The notes under the pieces: model-generated
Databases searched by the model: none
What the model saw: the letters and a program-made list of their open reading frames with translations, nothing else
What the model was told of the DNA's origin: nothing
Assembly (NCBI RefSeq): GCF_001426885.1
Contig: NZ_LMFP01000027.1
Coordinates: 124,001 to 188,000 of the forward strand
Reading direction: 5' to 3'
DNA length: 64,000 nucleotides
Source of the DNA: Pelomonas sp. Root1444
Lineage (GTDB): Bacteria > Pseudomonadota > Gammaproteobacteria > Burkholderiales > Burkholderiaceae_C
Translations under genes and position numbers: made by a program
Shown here: one piece after another, positions 53,162 through 62,148 of the stretch
Numbering within the stretch: position 1 is the first letter of the stretch
Layout of the letters: each line of letters begins with the position of its first letter

Positions 53162-53516
53162 GCAGCACGGCCGCCAGCGCCAACGCGCCCGGCAGCGCCT
53201 GCACGAAGAGGATCTTCCTGGACGCCGTGGCCGCGCCGAACACACCCGCCACGACGACGCAGCCCAGGAAGAACACCAGCCACGGCTTGCCCGCGCCGGT
53301 GGCGCCCTGCATCAGCCCCCAGGCAAGGCCGGCCACCAGGAAGCCGTTGTAGAGACCCTGGTTGGCCGCCAGCGCCTTGCTCTGCTCGGCAAAGTCGGCC
53401 TTGAGCCCGAAGGCCTTGCGGCCCAGCGGCTTGGTCCAGAAGAACATCTCCAGCACCAGGAAGTAGGCGTGCAGCAGCGCCACCAGCGCGGCAAGCACGA
53501 TCGCGACCATCTCCAT
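53154..53516 (-). CDS. DUF1304 family small membrane protein
   Basis: A 120-residue inner-membrane protein with four hydrophobic segments (about 3-25, 53-70, 76-96 and 103-119) and the DUF1304 stretch HAYFLVLEMFFWTKPLGRKA. Function is unknown. It diverges from ohrR across 123 bases that contain the candidate OhrR operator, so it might respond to organic peroxides too (inference). Its 3' end overlaps the ABC-F gene by eight bases. Confidence 0.88.
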   Translation of the reverse strand: MEMVAIVLAALVALLHAYFLVLEMFFWTKPLGRKAFGLKADFAEQSKALAANQGLYNGFLVAGLAWGLMQGATGAGKPWLVFFLGCVVVAGVFGAATASRKILFVQALPGALALAAVLLS

Positions 53517-53609
53517 CTTTCTTCTCCTCGGGGTTCGTCATTGGGGGTGGCGCATCGTCTCAGATCGCACTAGCGTCCGGTGTCGCCAAAAAGACCATTT
53601 AAGTTGTGC

Positions 53610-53622
53610 GCAATTAAATTGC
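53610..53622. promoter_or_regulatory. Candidate OhrR operator
   Basis: GCAATT-A-AATTGC is a perfect 13-base inverted repeat 18 bases before the ohrR start codon, flanked by AGTTG (53602-53606) and CAACT (53623-53627). OhrR proteins bind AT-rich palindromes with CAATT/AATTG cores in front of ohr and ohrR. It lies between ohrR and the divergent DUF1304 gene. Confidence 0.7.
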
Positions 53623-53639
53623 CAACTACATTTCACCTC

Positions 53640-54122
53640 ATGGCACGCAGCAAGGCCCCCGCCCCCGACGACTCCCGCGCGCAATGGCTGCGGCTGGACC
53701 GCCAGCTGTGCTTTGCGCTCTACAGCAGCTCGCTGGCCATGACCAAGCTCTACAAACCGCTGCTGGCGCCGCTGGGCGTCACCTACCCGCAGTACCTCGT
53801 CATGCTGGTGCTGTGGGAGGCCGACGGCCTGAGCGTGTCGCAGCTCGGCCAGCGGCTGTCGCTGGACTCCGGCACGCTGACACCGCTGCTCAAGCGCCTG
53901 GAGGCACTGGGCCACATCGAACGCCGCCGCGCCAGCGACGACGAGCGCCGCGTCGACATCTTCCTGACGCCCCGGGGCCGCAAGCTGCGCCAACTGGCAC
54001 TGGACATCCCCGGCCATCTCGCCTGCGCCAGCGGCTGCGAGCTGGACGAAGTCATCGCGCTGACGCAGCGGTTGCACCAGCTGCGCCAGCAACTCACCCG
54101 GTCGGCCACCGAGGCCGGCTGA
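53640..54122 (+). CDS. ohrR: MarR-family organic hydroperoxide sensor-repressor OhrR
   Basis: A 160-residue MarR-type winged-helix repressor. The sensing cysteine is Cys24 in LDRQLCFALYSSS, the position oxidised by organic hydroperoxides in OhrR. The winged helix spans about 55-115 (LSVSQLGQRLSLDSGTLTPL, then RASDDERRVDIFLTPRG). A further Cys pair near the C-terminus may resolve the oxidised form. ATG at 53640 was chosen over an in-frame ATG 60 bases upstream because the operator lies between them. It is followed after 33 bases by ohr, its expected target. Confidence 0.93.
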   Translation: MARSKAPAPDDSRAQWLRLDRQLCFALYSSSLAMTKLYKPLLAPLGVTYPQYLVMLVLWEADGLSVSQLGQRLSLDSGTLTPLLKRLEALGHIERRRASDDERRVDIFLTPRGRKLRQLALDIPGHLACASGCELDEVIALTQRLHQLRQQLTRSATEAG

Positions 54123-54155
54123 TTCCTGTCCCCACCCACCCCTGAAGGAGCCACC

Positions 54156-54590
54156 ATGGCCATCGAAAAAGCCCTCTACACCGCCACCGCCACTGCCACC
54201 GGCGGCCGCGCCGGCACCGCCAAGTCGTCTGACGGCGCCATCGACGTGACGCTGTCCACGCCCAAGGAGCTGGGCGGCGCTGGCGGCAACGGCACCAACC
54301 CCGAGCAGCTGTTCGCGGCCGGCTATTCCGCCTGCTTCATCGGCGCGATGAAGGCCGTCGCCGGCAAGCAGAAGATCAGCCTGCCCGCCGAGGTCTCCAT
54401 CACCAGCGACGTGGCCATCGGCCCGCACGCCAACAAGCCGGGCGCCTTCGGCATCCAGGTCGACATGAAGATTTCCGTGCCGGGCATGGAGCGTGGACAG
54501 CTGGAAGAGCTGGTGAAGACGGCCCATGAGGTCTGCCCCTACTCCAACGCGACGCGCGGCAATGTCGACGTGACGCTGACCGTCGTCTGA
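54156..54590 (+). CDS. ohr: Organic hydroperoxide resistance peroxiredoxin Ohr
   Basis: A 144-residue thiol peroxidase that reduces fatty-acid and other organic hydroperoxides using lipoyl or dithiol donors. The active-site pair is Cys60 ([12 protein letters not shown]) and Cys127 ([14 protein letters not shown]). An Arg20-equivalent lies near residue 18 (GGRAGTA). AAGGAGCC precedes the ATG. It forms an operon with ohrR and is probably induced when OhrR is oxidised. Confidence 0.96.
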   Translation: MAIEKALYTATATATGGRAGTAKSSDGAIDVTLSTPKELGGAGGNGTNPEQLFAAGYSACFIGAMKAVAGKQKISLPAEVSITSDVAIGPHANKPGAFGIQVDMKISVPGMERGQLEELVKTAHEVCPYSNATRGNVDVTLTVV

Positions 54591-54621
54591 CCCCGCGGCT
54601 GGGTGGCGCGAGCCGTGACCC

Positions 54622-54639
54622 CCGTCACGAGCGCGTCAC
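54622..54639 (+). promoter_or_regulatory. Candidate Pho box upstream of the phytase-like gene
   Basis: CCGTCAC-GAGC-GCGTCAC is two 7-base direct repeats separated by 4 bases, the layout of the PhoB box (CTGTCAT-N4-CTGTCAT). Each repeat differs from consensus at two or three positions. It ends 48 bases before the start codon of a gene from the phytase-like esterase family, which makes phosphate control plausible. Confidence 0.5.
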
Positions 54640-54687
54640 GCCAGCTGGCCAGCATCGCGGGCTTTCCATCACCGACGGAGACCCGCG

Positions 54688-56157
54688 ATGCGCCCCAGCT
54701 TCCTTCCCACCCTCGCCAGCGCCCTGCTGGCCGTGGCCGCCCCCTCCCAAGCGGCTGAGCCGGTGCTGATCGGCATGGGCACGTCGAGCGGTGCCATCAG
54801 CGACTTGTCCGGCCTGAACTACGCGCTGGAAAGCGGCATCGCCGCCAACCAGCTCGGCGGTGTCGGCTCGGCACTGGCCTGGGCGGGCGGCAACACCTTC
54901 CTGGCCCTGCCGGACCGCGGCCCCAACGCCGCGGCGTGGACCGACAACGCCGCTTTCGGTGCCACGGTCGACAACACCACGTCGTTCGTCAGCCGCTTCC
55001 ACACGCTGCAGCTGAATCTCGTCGCCACGCCCGGCGCCGCCCTGCCCTACGCCGTCCAGACGACATTGAAGGCCACGACACTGCTGTCCAGCCCGACGGC
55101 ACTCACCTATGGCGCCACCGCGCCCACGCTGACCGGCCTGGTCAGCAGCAGCACGTTGACGGCAGGCAGCACGAACTACTTCTCCGGCCGCTCCGACAAC
55201 TTCGCCGCCGGCCTGTCGACCCACCCGAACAACGCCCGCCTCGACCCCGAAGGCCTGCGCGTCTCCAACGACGGCAAGAGCGTCTTCGTCTCCGACGAGT
55301 ACGGTCCCTACGTCTACCAGTTCGACCGCGCGACCGGCCAGCGCATCCGCAGCTTCGGCCTGCCGGGCAGCTTTGCCGTTTCGAACCCCACGCCTTCGGT
55401 CAACACCGAGATCCCGGGCAACACAGCGGGGCGTGTCACCAACAAGGGCATGGAAGGCCTGGCCATCTCGCCCGACGGCAAGGCACTGTTCGGCTTCATG
55501 CAAAGCCCGCTGCTGCAGGACGGCGGCGACGGCGGCCGTTACAACCGCATCGTCAAGATCGACATCGCCACCGGCGACGTCAGCCAGTTCGCCTTCGACA
55601 ACCGGATCAACGGCAAGAGCTACAACAGCAGCGAACTGCTGGCGCTGAACGACCACGAACTGCTGGTGCTGGAGCGCGACGGCAAGGGCCTCGGCGACGG
55701 CTCGCCCGGCTCCAAGGCGGCAGTCAAGCAGCTCATCAGGGTCGACCTGACCGGCGCGACGGAAGTCAGCGGCATCGCCGACCTGCGCACGCAGCCCGGC
55801 GCGGCCATCGTCGGCACCCGCTTCCTCGACATCAAGGCCGCGCTGAACGCCGCCGGCATCCCGGATGCCATGGTGCCGTCCAAGCTCGAAGGCATTGCCT
55901 TCGGTGAAGACGTCTTGCTCAACGGCAAGACCATGCACACGCTGTACCTGTCCAACGACAACGACTTCCTGGGCGACGTGCTGCCGAGCGGCAGCGCGAC
56001 GCCAGTGGCCTACGGCAACCAGTTCTACGTCTTCGCGTTCGAAGGCGCCAATCTGGTCCAGCAAGGCATCTCGGCCGTGCCGGAGCCGAGCAGCTACGCT
56101 CTGCTTGTCGGCGGGCTCGGTACGCTGGGCTTCGTGGCCCGCCGCCGCCGCGGCTGA
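54688..56157 (+). CDS. Esterase-like/phytase-like exported protein with PEP-CTERM anchor
   Basis: A 489-residue secreted protein. The signal peptide (1-22) ends SQAA. The main domain is the 'esterase-like activity of phytase' type: a beta-propeller-like fold with LDPEGLRVSNDGKSVFVSDE, NKGMEGLAISPDGKALFG and KLEGIAFGEDV blades. The C-terminus is a PEP-CTERM sorting signal: VPEPSSYALL, a hydrophobic helix, then RRRRG, read by exosortase (no exosortase gene in the window). PEP-CTERM proteins go to the surface or extracellular matrix, usually in biofilm-forming, exopolysaccharide-making bacteria. A Pho-box-like repeat upstream fits a phosphate-scavenging role. Confidence 0.9.
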   Translation: MRPSFLPTLASALLAVAAPSQAAEPVLIGMGTSSGAISDLSGLNYALESGIAANQLGGVGSALAWAGGNTFLALPDRGPNAAAWTDNAAFGATVDNTTSFVSRFHTLQLNLVATPGAALPYAVQTTLKATTLLSSPTALTYGATAPTLTGLVSSSTLTAGSTNYFSGRSDNFAAGLSTHPNNARLDPEGLRVSNDGKSVFVSDEYGPYVYQFDRATGQRIRSFGLPGSFAVSNPTPSVNTEIPGNTAGRVTNKGMEGLAISPDGKALFGFMQSPLLQDGGDGGRYNRIVKIDIATGDVSQFAFDNRINGKSYNSSELLALNDHELLVLERDGKGLGDGSPGSKAAVKQLIRVDLTGATEVSGIADLRTQPGAAIVGTRFLDIKAALNAAGIPDAMVPSKLEGIAFGEDVLLNGKTMHTLYLSNDNDFLGDVLPSGSATPVAYGNQFYVFAFEGANLVQQGISAVPEPSSYALLVGGLGTLGFVARRRRG

Positions 56158-57090
56158 TCAGCCGTTGGCCAGCAAGGCCAGGATCAGCTCGATCCTGGCC
56201 TTGACCGGGCCCAGCGCGCCCGCGCTGGGCAGCAACCCAGGCAGCTCCATCACCGGCCCGGCATCGCAGCGGGTGCTGCGCACCACGCGCACGCCTTGGG
56301 CTTGCGCCTCGAGCAGCGCCGCCTCCAGCGCGCGGCTCAACGTGCCATTGCCCGTGCCGGCCGCGACGATGCCGTCGACGCCCGCCGCCAGCAACGCGCG
56401 CACGATACGGCCGTCCGCGCCGGCATGGTTGAGCACCACGTCCACCCGCGGCCAGTGTTCGGGCGCCCTCGCGATGCGCGCCAGGCCCACGCCCTCGCCC
56501 ACCGGCCACCGGCCGACCCAACGCACGGCGCCCTCCTCCACCCGGGCCACCAGCGCCCCGTCGGCCGACTCGAACGCATCGACGCGGTAGCTGTGCGTCT
56601 TGCGCACCTGCGTTGCGTCATGCACCCGCCCCGCAAAGGCGACGACCACGCCCGTCGCCCCGGGCGTCGCAGCCACCTGGACTGCGTCGAAAAGGTTCTG
56701 CGGCCCGTCCGGCACCAACGCGGTCGCCGGTCGCATGGCCGCGGTGAACACCACCGGCTTGGCCGGTGCCAGCACGCGGTGCAGGAAATATGCGGTCTCC
56801 TCCAGCGTGTCGGTGCCATGGGTGATGACGATGCCGGCGACTTCCGGGCGCGCGAGGTGCTCCTGCACGGTGGATGCGAGCCGCTGCCAGGTGGCGTGGT
56901 CCATGTCCTTGCTGTCCAGCTGGACCAGCTGGTGGGCCTCCAGCCGGCGGGAAGCCAGCGGCGGCACGGCGGCCAGCAAATCCTCCACACGCAATTGCGC
57001 GGCCGTGTAGCCGACGCCGTCGCTGGTGGTTTTGGCTGTGCCGGCAATGGTGCCGCCGGTCCCCAGAATGACGATCAGATCAGCTGGCAT
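56158..57090 (-). CDS. L-asparaginase family protein
   Basis: A 310-residue amidohydrolase. The first catalytic motif is GTGGTIAG with nucleophile Thr11; the second is [16 protein letters not shown] with Thr93 and Asp94; [20 protein letters not shown] follows. It lacks a signal peptide and so appears cytoplasmic. It is somewhat shorter than E. coli AnsA/AnsB (330-348). The ATG at 57090 was chosen because homologous proteins start just before this strand; extension to 57147 would run into the lexA SOS boxes. It is divergent from lexA and its 3' end abuts the phytase-like gene. Confidence 0.92.
   Translation of the reverse strand: MPADLIVILGTGGTIAGTAKTTSDGVGYTAAQLRVEDLLAAVPPLASRRLEAHQLVQLDSKDMDHATWQRLASTVQEHLARPEVAGIVITHGTDTLEETAYFLHRVLAPAKPVVFTAAMRPATALVPDGPQNLFDAVQVAATPGATGVVVAFAGRVHDATQVRKTHSYRVDAFESADGALVARVEEGAVRWVGRWPVGEGVGLARIARAPEHWPRVDVVLNHAGADGRIVRALLAAGVDGIVAAGTGNGTLSRALEAALLEAQAQGVRVVRSTRCDAGPVMELPGLLPSAGALGPVKARIELILALLANG
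56173..56203. terminator. Hairpin terminator between the phytase-like gene and the asparaginase gene
   Basis: A 13 bp stem, CAAGGCCAGGATC / GATCCTGGCCTTG, with a five-base loop lies 15 bases after the phytase-like gene's stop and within the last codons of the convergent asparaginase gene. It can act in both directions; there is no clear T-run. Confidence 0.6.
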
Positions 57091-57108
57091 TTGCAATGGA
57101 GAGGGTTC

Positions 57109-57143
57109 CTGGACAAAAATACAGTTGCTGGACAAATCTCCAG
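57109..57143. promoter_or_regulatory. Tandem LexA (SOS) boxes before lexA
   Basis: Two LexA-type sites 19 bases apart, CTGG-ACAAAAAT-ACAG (57109-57124) and CTGG-ACAAATCT-CCAG (57128-57143). Each fits the CTGT-N8-ACAG consensus with one or two changes in the outer halves. The second ends 21 bases before the lexA start and the first is 18 bases from the divergent asparaginase start, so both promoters could be covered. Confidence 0.88.
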
Positions 57144-57164
57144 CCACCTACCAAAGGCCCCGCC

Positions 57165-57836
57165 GTGCAAGACCGACCCAAGCTTACCGCCCGCCAGCAG
57201 CAGATCTTCGACCTGGTCCGCCACGCGATCGAAAGCACCGGTGCCCCGCCGACCCGCGCCGAGATTGCCGCCGAACTGGGCTTCAAGTCGGCCAATGCCG
57301 CCGAGGAGCACCTGCAGGCGCTGGCCCGAAAAGGCATGCTTGAACTCGTTGGCGGCACCTCGCGCGGCATCCGGCTCAAGTCCGACACACTCAGCGCGGT
57401 GAACCGCGCGCGTCAAATCAACCTGCCGATTCCCGCGCTCGCCCAGCTCACGCTGCCGTTGATCGGCCGGGTCGCCGCCGGCGCGCCCATCCTGGCCCAG
57501 GAGCATGTCGAGCAGACCTACACCGTCGAGCCCGGCCTGTTCTCCAAGAAGCCCGACTACCTGCTCAAGGTCAAGGGCATGAGCATGAAGGACATCGGCA
57601 TCCTCGACGGCGACCTGCTGGCGGTGCAGTCCGCCAAGGACGCCCGCAATGGCCAGATCGTCGTCGCCCGCGTCGGCGAGGAGGTCACCGTCAAGCGCTT
57701 CAAGCGGGGTGCCGACGGCATACAGCTGCTGCCCGAGAACGCCGATTTCGAACCCATCCTCATCAACGAGGACAGCGAGGGCTTCAGCATCGAAGGCCTG
57801 GCGGTCGGCCTGATCCGCGGCCATGGTTTCAACTGA
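57165..57836 (+). CDS. lexA: SOS-response repressor LexA
   Basis: A 223-residue self-cleaving repressor. The N-terminal winged helix (about 1-70, [20 protein letters not shown]) is followed by the peptidase domain. The cleavage site is Ala105-Gly106 in VAAGAPILA, the nucleophile is Ser140 ([14 protein letters not shown]) and the general base is Lys177. The start is GTG at 57165; upstream frame would include the SOS boxes. It binds the two boxes upstream to control itself and is followed by a clear terminator. Confidence 0.97.
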   Translation: MQDRPKLTARQQQIFDLVRHAIESTGAPPTRAEIAAELGFKSANAAEEHLQALARKGMLELVGGTSRGIRLKSDTLSAVNRARQINLPIPALAQLTLPLIGRVAAGAPILAQEHVEQTYTVEPGLFSKKPDYLLKVKGMSMKDIGILDGDLLAVQSAKDARNGQIVVARVGEEVTVKRFKRGADGIQLLPENADFEPILINEDSEGFSIEGLAVGLIRGHGFN

Positions 57837-57857
57837 CGTCACGCCGACCGCGAGGCG

Positions 57858-57892
57858 AAGGCCCGACCGATGGTGTCGGGCCTTTTGCTTTT
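57858..57892 (+). terminator. Rho-independent terminator of lexA
   Basis: A 10 bp perfect stem AAGGCCCGAC / GTCGGGCCTT with a seven-base loop, followed by TTTTGCTTTT, starts 22 bases after the lexA stop. Confidence 0.9.
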
Positions 57893-57924
57893 GGGGGCTG
57901 GCACGTGGCCTGCCCCATGGGCGC

Positions 57925-58905
57925 ATGGCCAAGTTGCGTTCCCTCAGAGGCGAGATCCGTATCGGCATTTCCGGCTGGCGCTATGAACCCTGGCGCGGCG
58001 TCTTCTACCCCGAGGGCCTGGCCCAGCGCCGTGAGCTGGAGTTCGCGTCGCGCATGGTGCCCTCCATCGAGATCAACGGCTCCTTCTACTCACTGCAGCA
58101 CCCCGACTACTACGCCCAGTGGCGCGACGAGACGCCCGATGGCTTCGTGTTCGCCGTGAAGGCGCCGAAATACATCACCCACATGCGCCGCCTCAAGGAG
58201 GTGGAGACGCCGTTGGCCAACTTCCTGGCCAACGGCCTGTTCGAACTGCGCGACAAGCTCGGCCCCATCCTGTGGCAGTTCCCGCCCATGCTGCCTTTCA
58301 AACCGGAGCGTTTCGAAGCCTTCTTCGCGATGCTGCCGCATGACACCGAAGCCGCCGCACGCATCGCCGCTCAGCATGACGAGCGTGTTGCCGACCGCAT
58401 GAGCCTGGAGATCGACCGCAAGCGGCCGATGCGCCATGCCGTCGAGATCCGTCACCCCAGCTTCGCCGACCCGGCCTTCATTGCGCTGCTGCGGCGCTAC
58501 AACGTCGCGCTGGTCGTGGCCGACACAGCCGGCAAGTGGCCGCTGCTGGAAGACCTGACCGCGGATTTTGTCTACGTGCGGCTGCACGGCGACAAGGAGC
58601 TGTACGCGAGCGGCTACAGCGACGAGGCATTGGACCGCTGGGCAGCCCGGTTCGACGCCTGGAGCCAGGGCCGCCAGGTGAGCGACGCCCGCCTCGCGTC
58701 CCCGCAGGCCGCGCCCCGGCACGCAAGGCGCGACATCTACTGCTACTTCGACAACGATGTGAAGGTGCACGCACCGTACGACGCCGCCGCCCTCAGCCGC
58801 AAGCTTGGCATGGAGAGCCCGATCGGCGCGCGCGGCGCACCGCTGCCGGAGGCATTCACGGCCCGGCCGCGAGCCCGTGCCCAGGGTTTCAGGCTGCAGA
58901 GGTAG
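57925..58905 (+). CDS. DUF72 domain-containing protein (YecE-like)
   Basis: A 326-residue protein of the DUF72 family, a TIM-barrel-like fold of unknown function. Recognisable parts are IRIGISGWRYEPWRGVFYPE, the VPSIEINGSFYSLQHPDYYAQW stretch, FVFAVKAPKYITHMRRL and, near the end, RDIYCYFDNDVKVHAPYDA. The last 30 residues form an Arg/Ala-rich tail beyond the usual domain. It lies between the lexA terminator and the polysaccharide operon and shows no functional tie to either. Confidence 0.9.
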   Translation: MAKLRSLRGEIRIGISGWRYEPWRGVFYPEGLAQRRELEFASRMVPSIEINGSFYSLQHPDYYAQWRDETPDGFVFAVKAPKYITHMRRLKEVETPLANFLANGLFELRDKLGPILWQFPPMLPFKPERFEAFFAMLPHDTEAAARIAAQHDERVADRMSLEIDRKRPMRHAVEIRHPSFADPAFIALLRRYNVALVVADTAGKWPLLEDLTADFVYVRLHGDKELYASGYSDEALDRWAARFDAWSQGRQVSDARLASPQAAPRHARRDIYCYFDNDVKVHAPYDAAALSRKLGMESPIGARGAPLPEAFTARPRARAQGFRLQR

Positions 58906-58994
58906 CCTGCATCGGCCGCTGGCGGGCCCGCTCCAAGGCTTTCCGTCCCGCGATCGGTCGGCTTCTGCAAGCCATGGGCAGACCAGGGTATACA

Positions 58995-59042
58995 CCGGTA
59001 AGACCAAATTCGCAGGCATGGAAAATTGGCATGACCAAATTT
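58995..59042. promoter_or_regulatory. Two operator copies upstream of the GH35-GDSL-GH95 operon
   Basis: Site A is CCGGTAAGACCAAATT (58995-59010) and site B is AATTGGCATGACCAAATTT (59024-59042). They share GACCAAATT and a GG-N-A-N-G-A-C-C core and are repeated 31 bases apart, about three helical turns. Each is an imperfect inverted repeat (TTGG...CCAA in site B), of the kind bound by GntR-family sugar regulators. They are 104-151 bases before the first start codon, in the 240-base gap after the DUF72 gene, which holds no gene. The regulator is not in the window. Confidence 0.6.
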
Positions 59043-59145
59043 ACGGCGTCACTGGACGCCGTTGCTTCCTGCCGATGCGCTGACGCGCTGATGCCCGTTT
59101 CACCCTGCGGCCCACCGCCGCCGATCTGCTTTTCTCCACGGCAAC

Positions 59146-60807
59146 ATGCTGAAGAAGTCCCTCGCCCGTCTTCGCCGGACCGGGCTGGCAGCCCTTGGCC
59201 TGCTCATTGGCTCCGCTGCCATCGCCGCCGAAGCGCCCCGCCTCGCCCAGAGCAACGGCCGCCACGCCCTCATCGTGGACGGCGCGCCGTTCACGCTTCT
59301 TGGCGCCCAGGTCCACAACTCCAGCAACTACCCCGAGGCGCTGAAGAAGGTCTGGCCCGCCGTGGCCGACATCCACGCCAACACCGTCGAGGTGCCGATC
59401 GCCTGGGAGCAGGTCGAGCCGATCGAAGGGCGCTTCGATTTCTCCTTCGTCGACACCCTCCTCCAGCAGGCGCGCGAGCACAAGGTGCGTGTCGTGCTGC
59501 TGTGGTTCGGCACCTGGAAAAACACCAGCCCGCAGTACACGCCCGCCTGGGTCAAGTTCGACAACCAGCGCTTCCCGCGCATGGTCGACGCGACCGGCAA
59601 GGACAGCTACTGCCTCTCGCCGCACGGCGAGGAGACGCTCAAGGCCGACCAGCGCGCCTTCACCGCGCTGATGGCGCACCTCAAGAAGATCGACGAGAAG
59701 GACCGCACCGTGCTGATGGTGCAGGTCGAGAACGAGGTCGGCACCTTCGGCCTCGTGCGTGACTTCGGCAAGCGGGCCCAGGCGCTGTTCGAGCAGGATG
59801 TGCCGCCCGCGGTGCTGGCGCGCAAGAAGGCGCCGGTGCCGGGCGCGGCCAAGGGCAGCTGGCGCGCCGTCTATGGCGACTACGCCGACGAGTACTTCCA
59901 CGCCTGGGCCAAGGCGCGCTACATCGGCGAGATCGCCAAGGCCGGCCGCGCCGTCTACGACCTGCCGATGTACGTCAACAACGCGCTGCGCGACCCGCTG
60001 GAGCAGCCCCCCAAGCCCTGGAACAAGAACTTCGCCAGCGGCGGCCCGACCTACGACGTCATCGACATCTACAAGGCCGCCGCGCCCGCGATCGACATCG
60101 TCGGCCCCGACATCTACAACCCCGAGTCGGCCAAGCTCGACGCCAACCTGGACAAGTTCAAGCGCCCCGACAACGCCTTGTTCGTGCCGGAGATCGGCAA
60201 CAGCGATCTCTACGCCCGCTACCTGTACCAGATCCTCGGCCGCGGCGCGATCGGCGTCGCGCCCTTCGGCATCGACTACTTCGACTACGCCAACCACCCG
60301 CTGGGCGCCAAGACCAACGACAAGGCCACGCTGGAGCCATTCGCCAAGGTCTTCGCCGCCTTCCGCCCGATGCAGCGCCAGTGGGCGCAATGGGCGTTCG
60401 ACGGCCGCACCTACGGTGTCGCCGAGCCCGACGACCATGCCGACCGGTTCGTCACGATGAAGGGCTGGAAGGCCCACGTCACCTTCGGCCAATGGCAGTT
60501 CGGCGAGCGCGAATGGCCGGGCAACCAGAAGGAGAAGCCGGCGCATGCCGACAAGCTCGTCGGCGGGGTGTCCATCGCGCAGATCACCGACGACGAGTTC
60601 ATCCTCGTCGGCCAGCAGGCGCGCGTGCGCATCGACGACATCGAGGGCAGCGGCCGGGCGCTGATCGAGTACGTCGAGGAAGGGCGTTACGACGCCAACG
60701 GCACGTGGACGATGGAGCGCCGCTGGAACGGCGACCAGGTCGACTGGGGCCTGAACTTCGTCGCCAACCCGCGCGTGCTCAAGGTCAAGATGGGGCGCTA
60801 CAAATGA
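59146..60807 (+). CDS. GH35-like beta-galactosidase with DUF5597 domain
   Basis: A 553-residue exported glycoside hydrolase with signal peptide to about residue 28 (ending IAAEA). The (beta/alpha)8 barrel shows [36 protein letters not shown] and the acid/base motif QVENEVG with Glu197; VPEIGNSD with Glu349 is the likely nucleophile. The C-terminal part (about 375-553) matches the DUF5597-type domain of Caulobacter/Xanthomonas enzymes in GH35. It probably releases beta-galactose from plant oligosaccharides such as xyloglucan side chains. The stop overlaps the next gene (ATGA), and two operator copies lie upstream. Confidence 0.85.
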   Translation: MLKKSLARLRRTGLAALGLLIGSAAIAAEAPRLAQSNGRHALIVDGAPFTLLGAQVHNSSNYPEALKKVWPAVADIHANTVEVPIAWEQVEPIEGRFDFSFVDTLLQQAREHKVRVVLLWFGTWKNTSPQYTPAWVKFDNQRFPRMVDATGKDSYCLSPHGEETLKADQRAFTALMAHLKKIDEKDRTVLMVQVENEVGTFGLVRDFGKRAQALFEQDVPPAVLARKKAPVPGAAKGSWRAVYGDYADEYFHAWAKARYIGEIAKAGRAVYDLPMYVNNALRDPLEQPPKPWNKNFASGGPTYDVIDIYKAAAPAIDIVGPDIYNPESAKLDANLDKFKRPDNALFVPEIGNSDLYARYLYQILGRGAIGVAPFGIDYFDYANHPLGAKTNDKATLEPFAKVFAAFRPMQRQWAQWAFDGRTYGVAEPDDHADRFVTMKGWKAHVTFGQWQFGEREWPGNQKEKPAHADKLVGGVSIAQITDDEFILVGQQARVRIDDIEGSGRALIEYVEEGRYDANGTWTMERRWNGDQVDWGLNFVANPRVLKVKMGRYK

Positions 60808-62117
60808 GCGGCGCTCGCAAGGCCATGCTTGGCACGCTGCTGGGCACGGCGTTCTTCGGCACCCAGGCGCAGGCCGCGCCGGACATCACCATCCTGCCGG
60901 CGCCGGCAGCCGCCTGGCGTACGGTCGTCGGCCACTGGGAGGCCCAGGCCGAGCTGAGTGGCGACAGCGTCACCGTGCCGGCACCCACGGCCGAGTACGC
61001 GCGCGCCAGCACCCTCGCCGCCAGCGCGCGCAGCACCGCCGGCCAGCGCGAGGCCGTGCTGCTCGACTGGAAAGAGCTGTGGCAGGCCACGCTGCGCTTC
61101 GAGTCGCGCCAGCCGCTGGACCTGCGGCCCTACCTGGGCGGCACGCTGGAGTTCGACCTGGACGTCGCCGAGCTGGGCCAGGGCGGCGTGCGCGCCAAGG
61201 TGGCCTGCGGCGACGGCTGCGAGCGCGGCGTCAACCTCATGGCGCCGGCGCGCGGTTGGGCCGGCAAGGGCTGGCAGCGCGTGGCGCTACCGATGAGCTG
61301 CTTCGCGCGTGAGGGTGCCGACTTCTCCAAGGTCAGGCTGCCGTTTGCGCTGGACAGCACGGGCAGCGGCCGCATCAGCGTCGCCAACGTGCGCATCACG
61401 CGCGAGGCCAAGCCAGGCCTGGCCTGCCCGGACTACCGCACGGAGTCCGTCACGCCCGCGATGCTCGACGAATCCTGGGCCGTCGACTGGTGGCTGCCGC
61501 GCCACAAGGAGAAGCTCGAGGAAAAGCGCAAGCTCATCGAAGCCGGCACGCCGCCCGAGGTCGTCTTCATCGGCGACTCCATCACCCAGGGCTGGGAGAA
61601 GGAGGGCCGCGAGGTCTGGCAGCGTCACTTCGCCAAGCTCAACGGTCTGGCGGTGGGCTTCGGCGGCGACCGCACGGAGAACGTGCTGTGGCGCCTGCAG
61701 CACGGCGAGATCGACGGCATCCGCCCGAAGGTGGCCGTGCTGATGATCGGCACCAACAACACCGGCCACCGCGCCGAGAACCCCACCACCACCGCGGCCG
61801 GCATCAAGCGGCTGGTCGACGAGATCCGCCAGCGGCTGCCCGACACGAAGCTGCTGCTGCTGGCCATCTTCCCGCGCGGCGAGAAACCCGACGACTTCCA
61901 GCGCGGCCTCAACGAGCGTGTCAACAAGCTCATCGAGGGTTATGCCGACGGCCGCAACGTCCACTTCCTCAACATCAACGCCGCGCTGCTGAACGCCGAC
62001 GGCACACTCAGCAAGGACGTCATGCCCGACCTCCTGCACCCCAACGAGAAGGGCTACGGCCTCTGGCAGCGCGCGATGGCGCCGACGCTGGACAAGCTGC
62101 TGGCCACGCCCCGGTAA
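60804..62117 (+). CDS. Two-domain exported GDSL/SGNH esterase with ExoP-like N-terminal domain
   Basis: A 437-residue exported protein with signal peptide to about residue 25 (QAQA). Residues about 35-205 form a beta-rich domain that resembles the galactose-binding-like C-terminal domain of ExoP-type GH3 enzymes ([20 protein letters not shown], a Cys pair CGDGC, then [12 protein letters not shown]). Residues about 250-437 are an SGNH hydrolase with Ser259 in [16 protein letters not shown]-like block MIGTNNTG, and Asp/His in [11 protein letters not shown]. It is probably a sugar acetylesterase, with the front domain binding carbohydrate. It sits between GH35 and GH95 with overlapping start, implying joint attack on a decorated polysaccharide. 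Confidence 0.82.
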   Translation: MSGARKAMLGTLLGTAFFGTQAQAAPDITILPAPAAAWRTVVGHWEAQAELSGDSVTVPAPTAEYARASTLAASARSTAGQREAVLLDWKELWQATLRFESRQPLDLRPYLGGTLEFDLDVAELGQGGVRAKVACGDGCERGVNLMAPARGWAGKGWQRVALPMSCFAREGADFSKVRLPFALDSTGSGRISVANVRITREAKPGLACPDYRTESVTPAMLDESWAVDWWLPRHKEKLEEKRKLIEAGTPPEVVFIGDSITQGWEKEGREVWQRHFAKLNGLAVGFGGDRTENVLWRLQHGEIDGIRPKVAVLMIGTNNTGHRAENPTTTAAGIKRLVDEIRQRLPDTKLLLLAIFPRGEKPDDFQRGLNERVNKLIEGYADGRNVHFLNINAALLNADGTLSKDVMPDLLHPNEKGYGLWQRAMAPTLDKLLATPR

Positions 62118-62148
62118 GCGGGTGCCGCCCGCCACCTCGAGAGACAAG

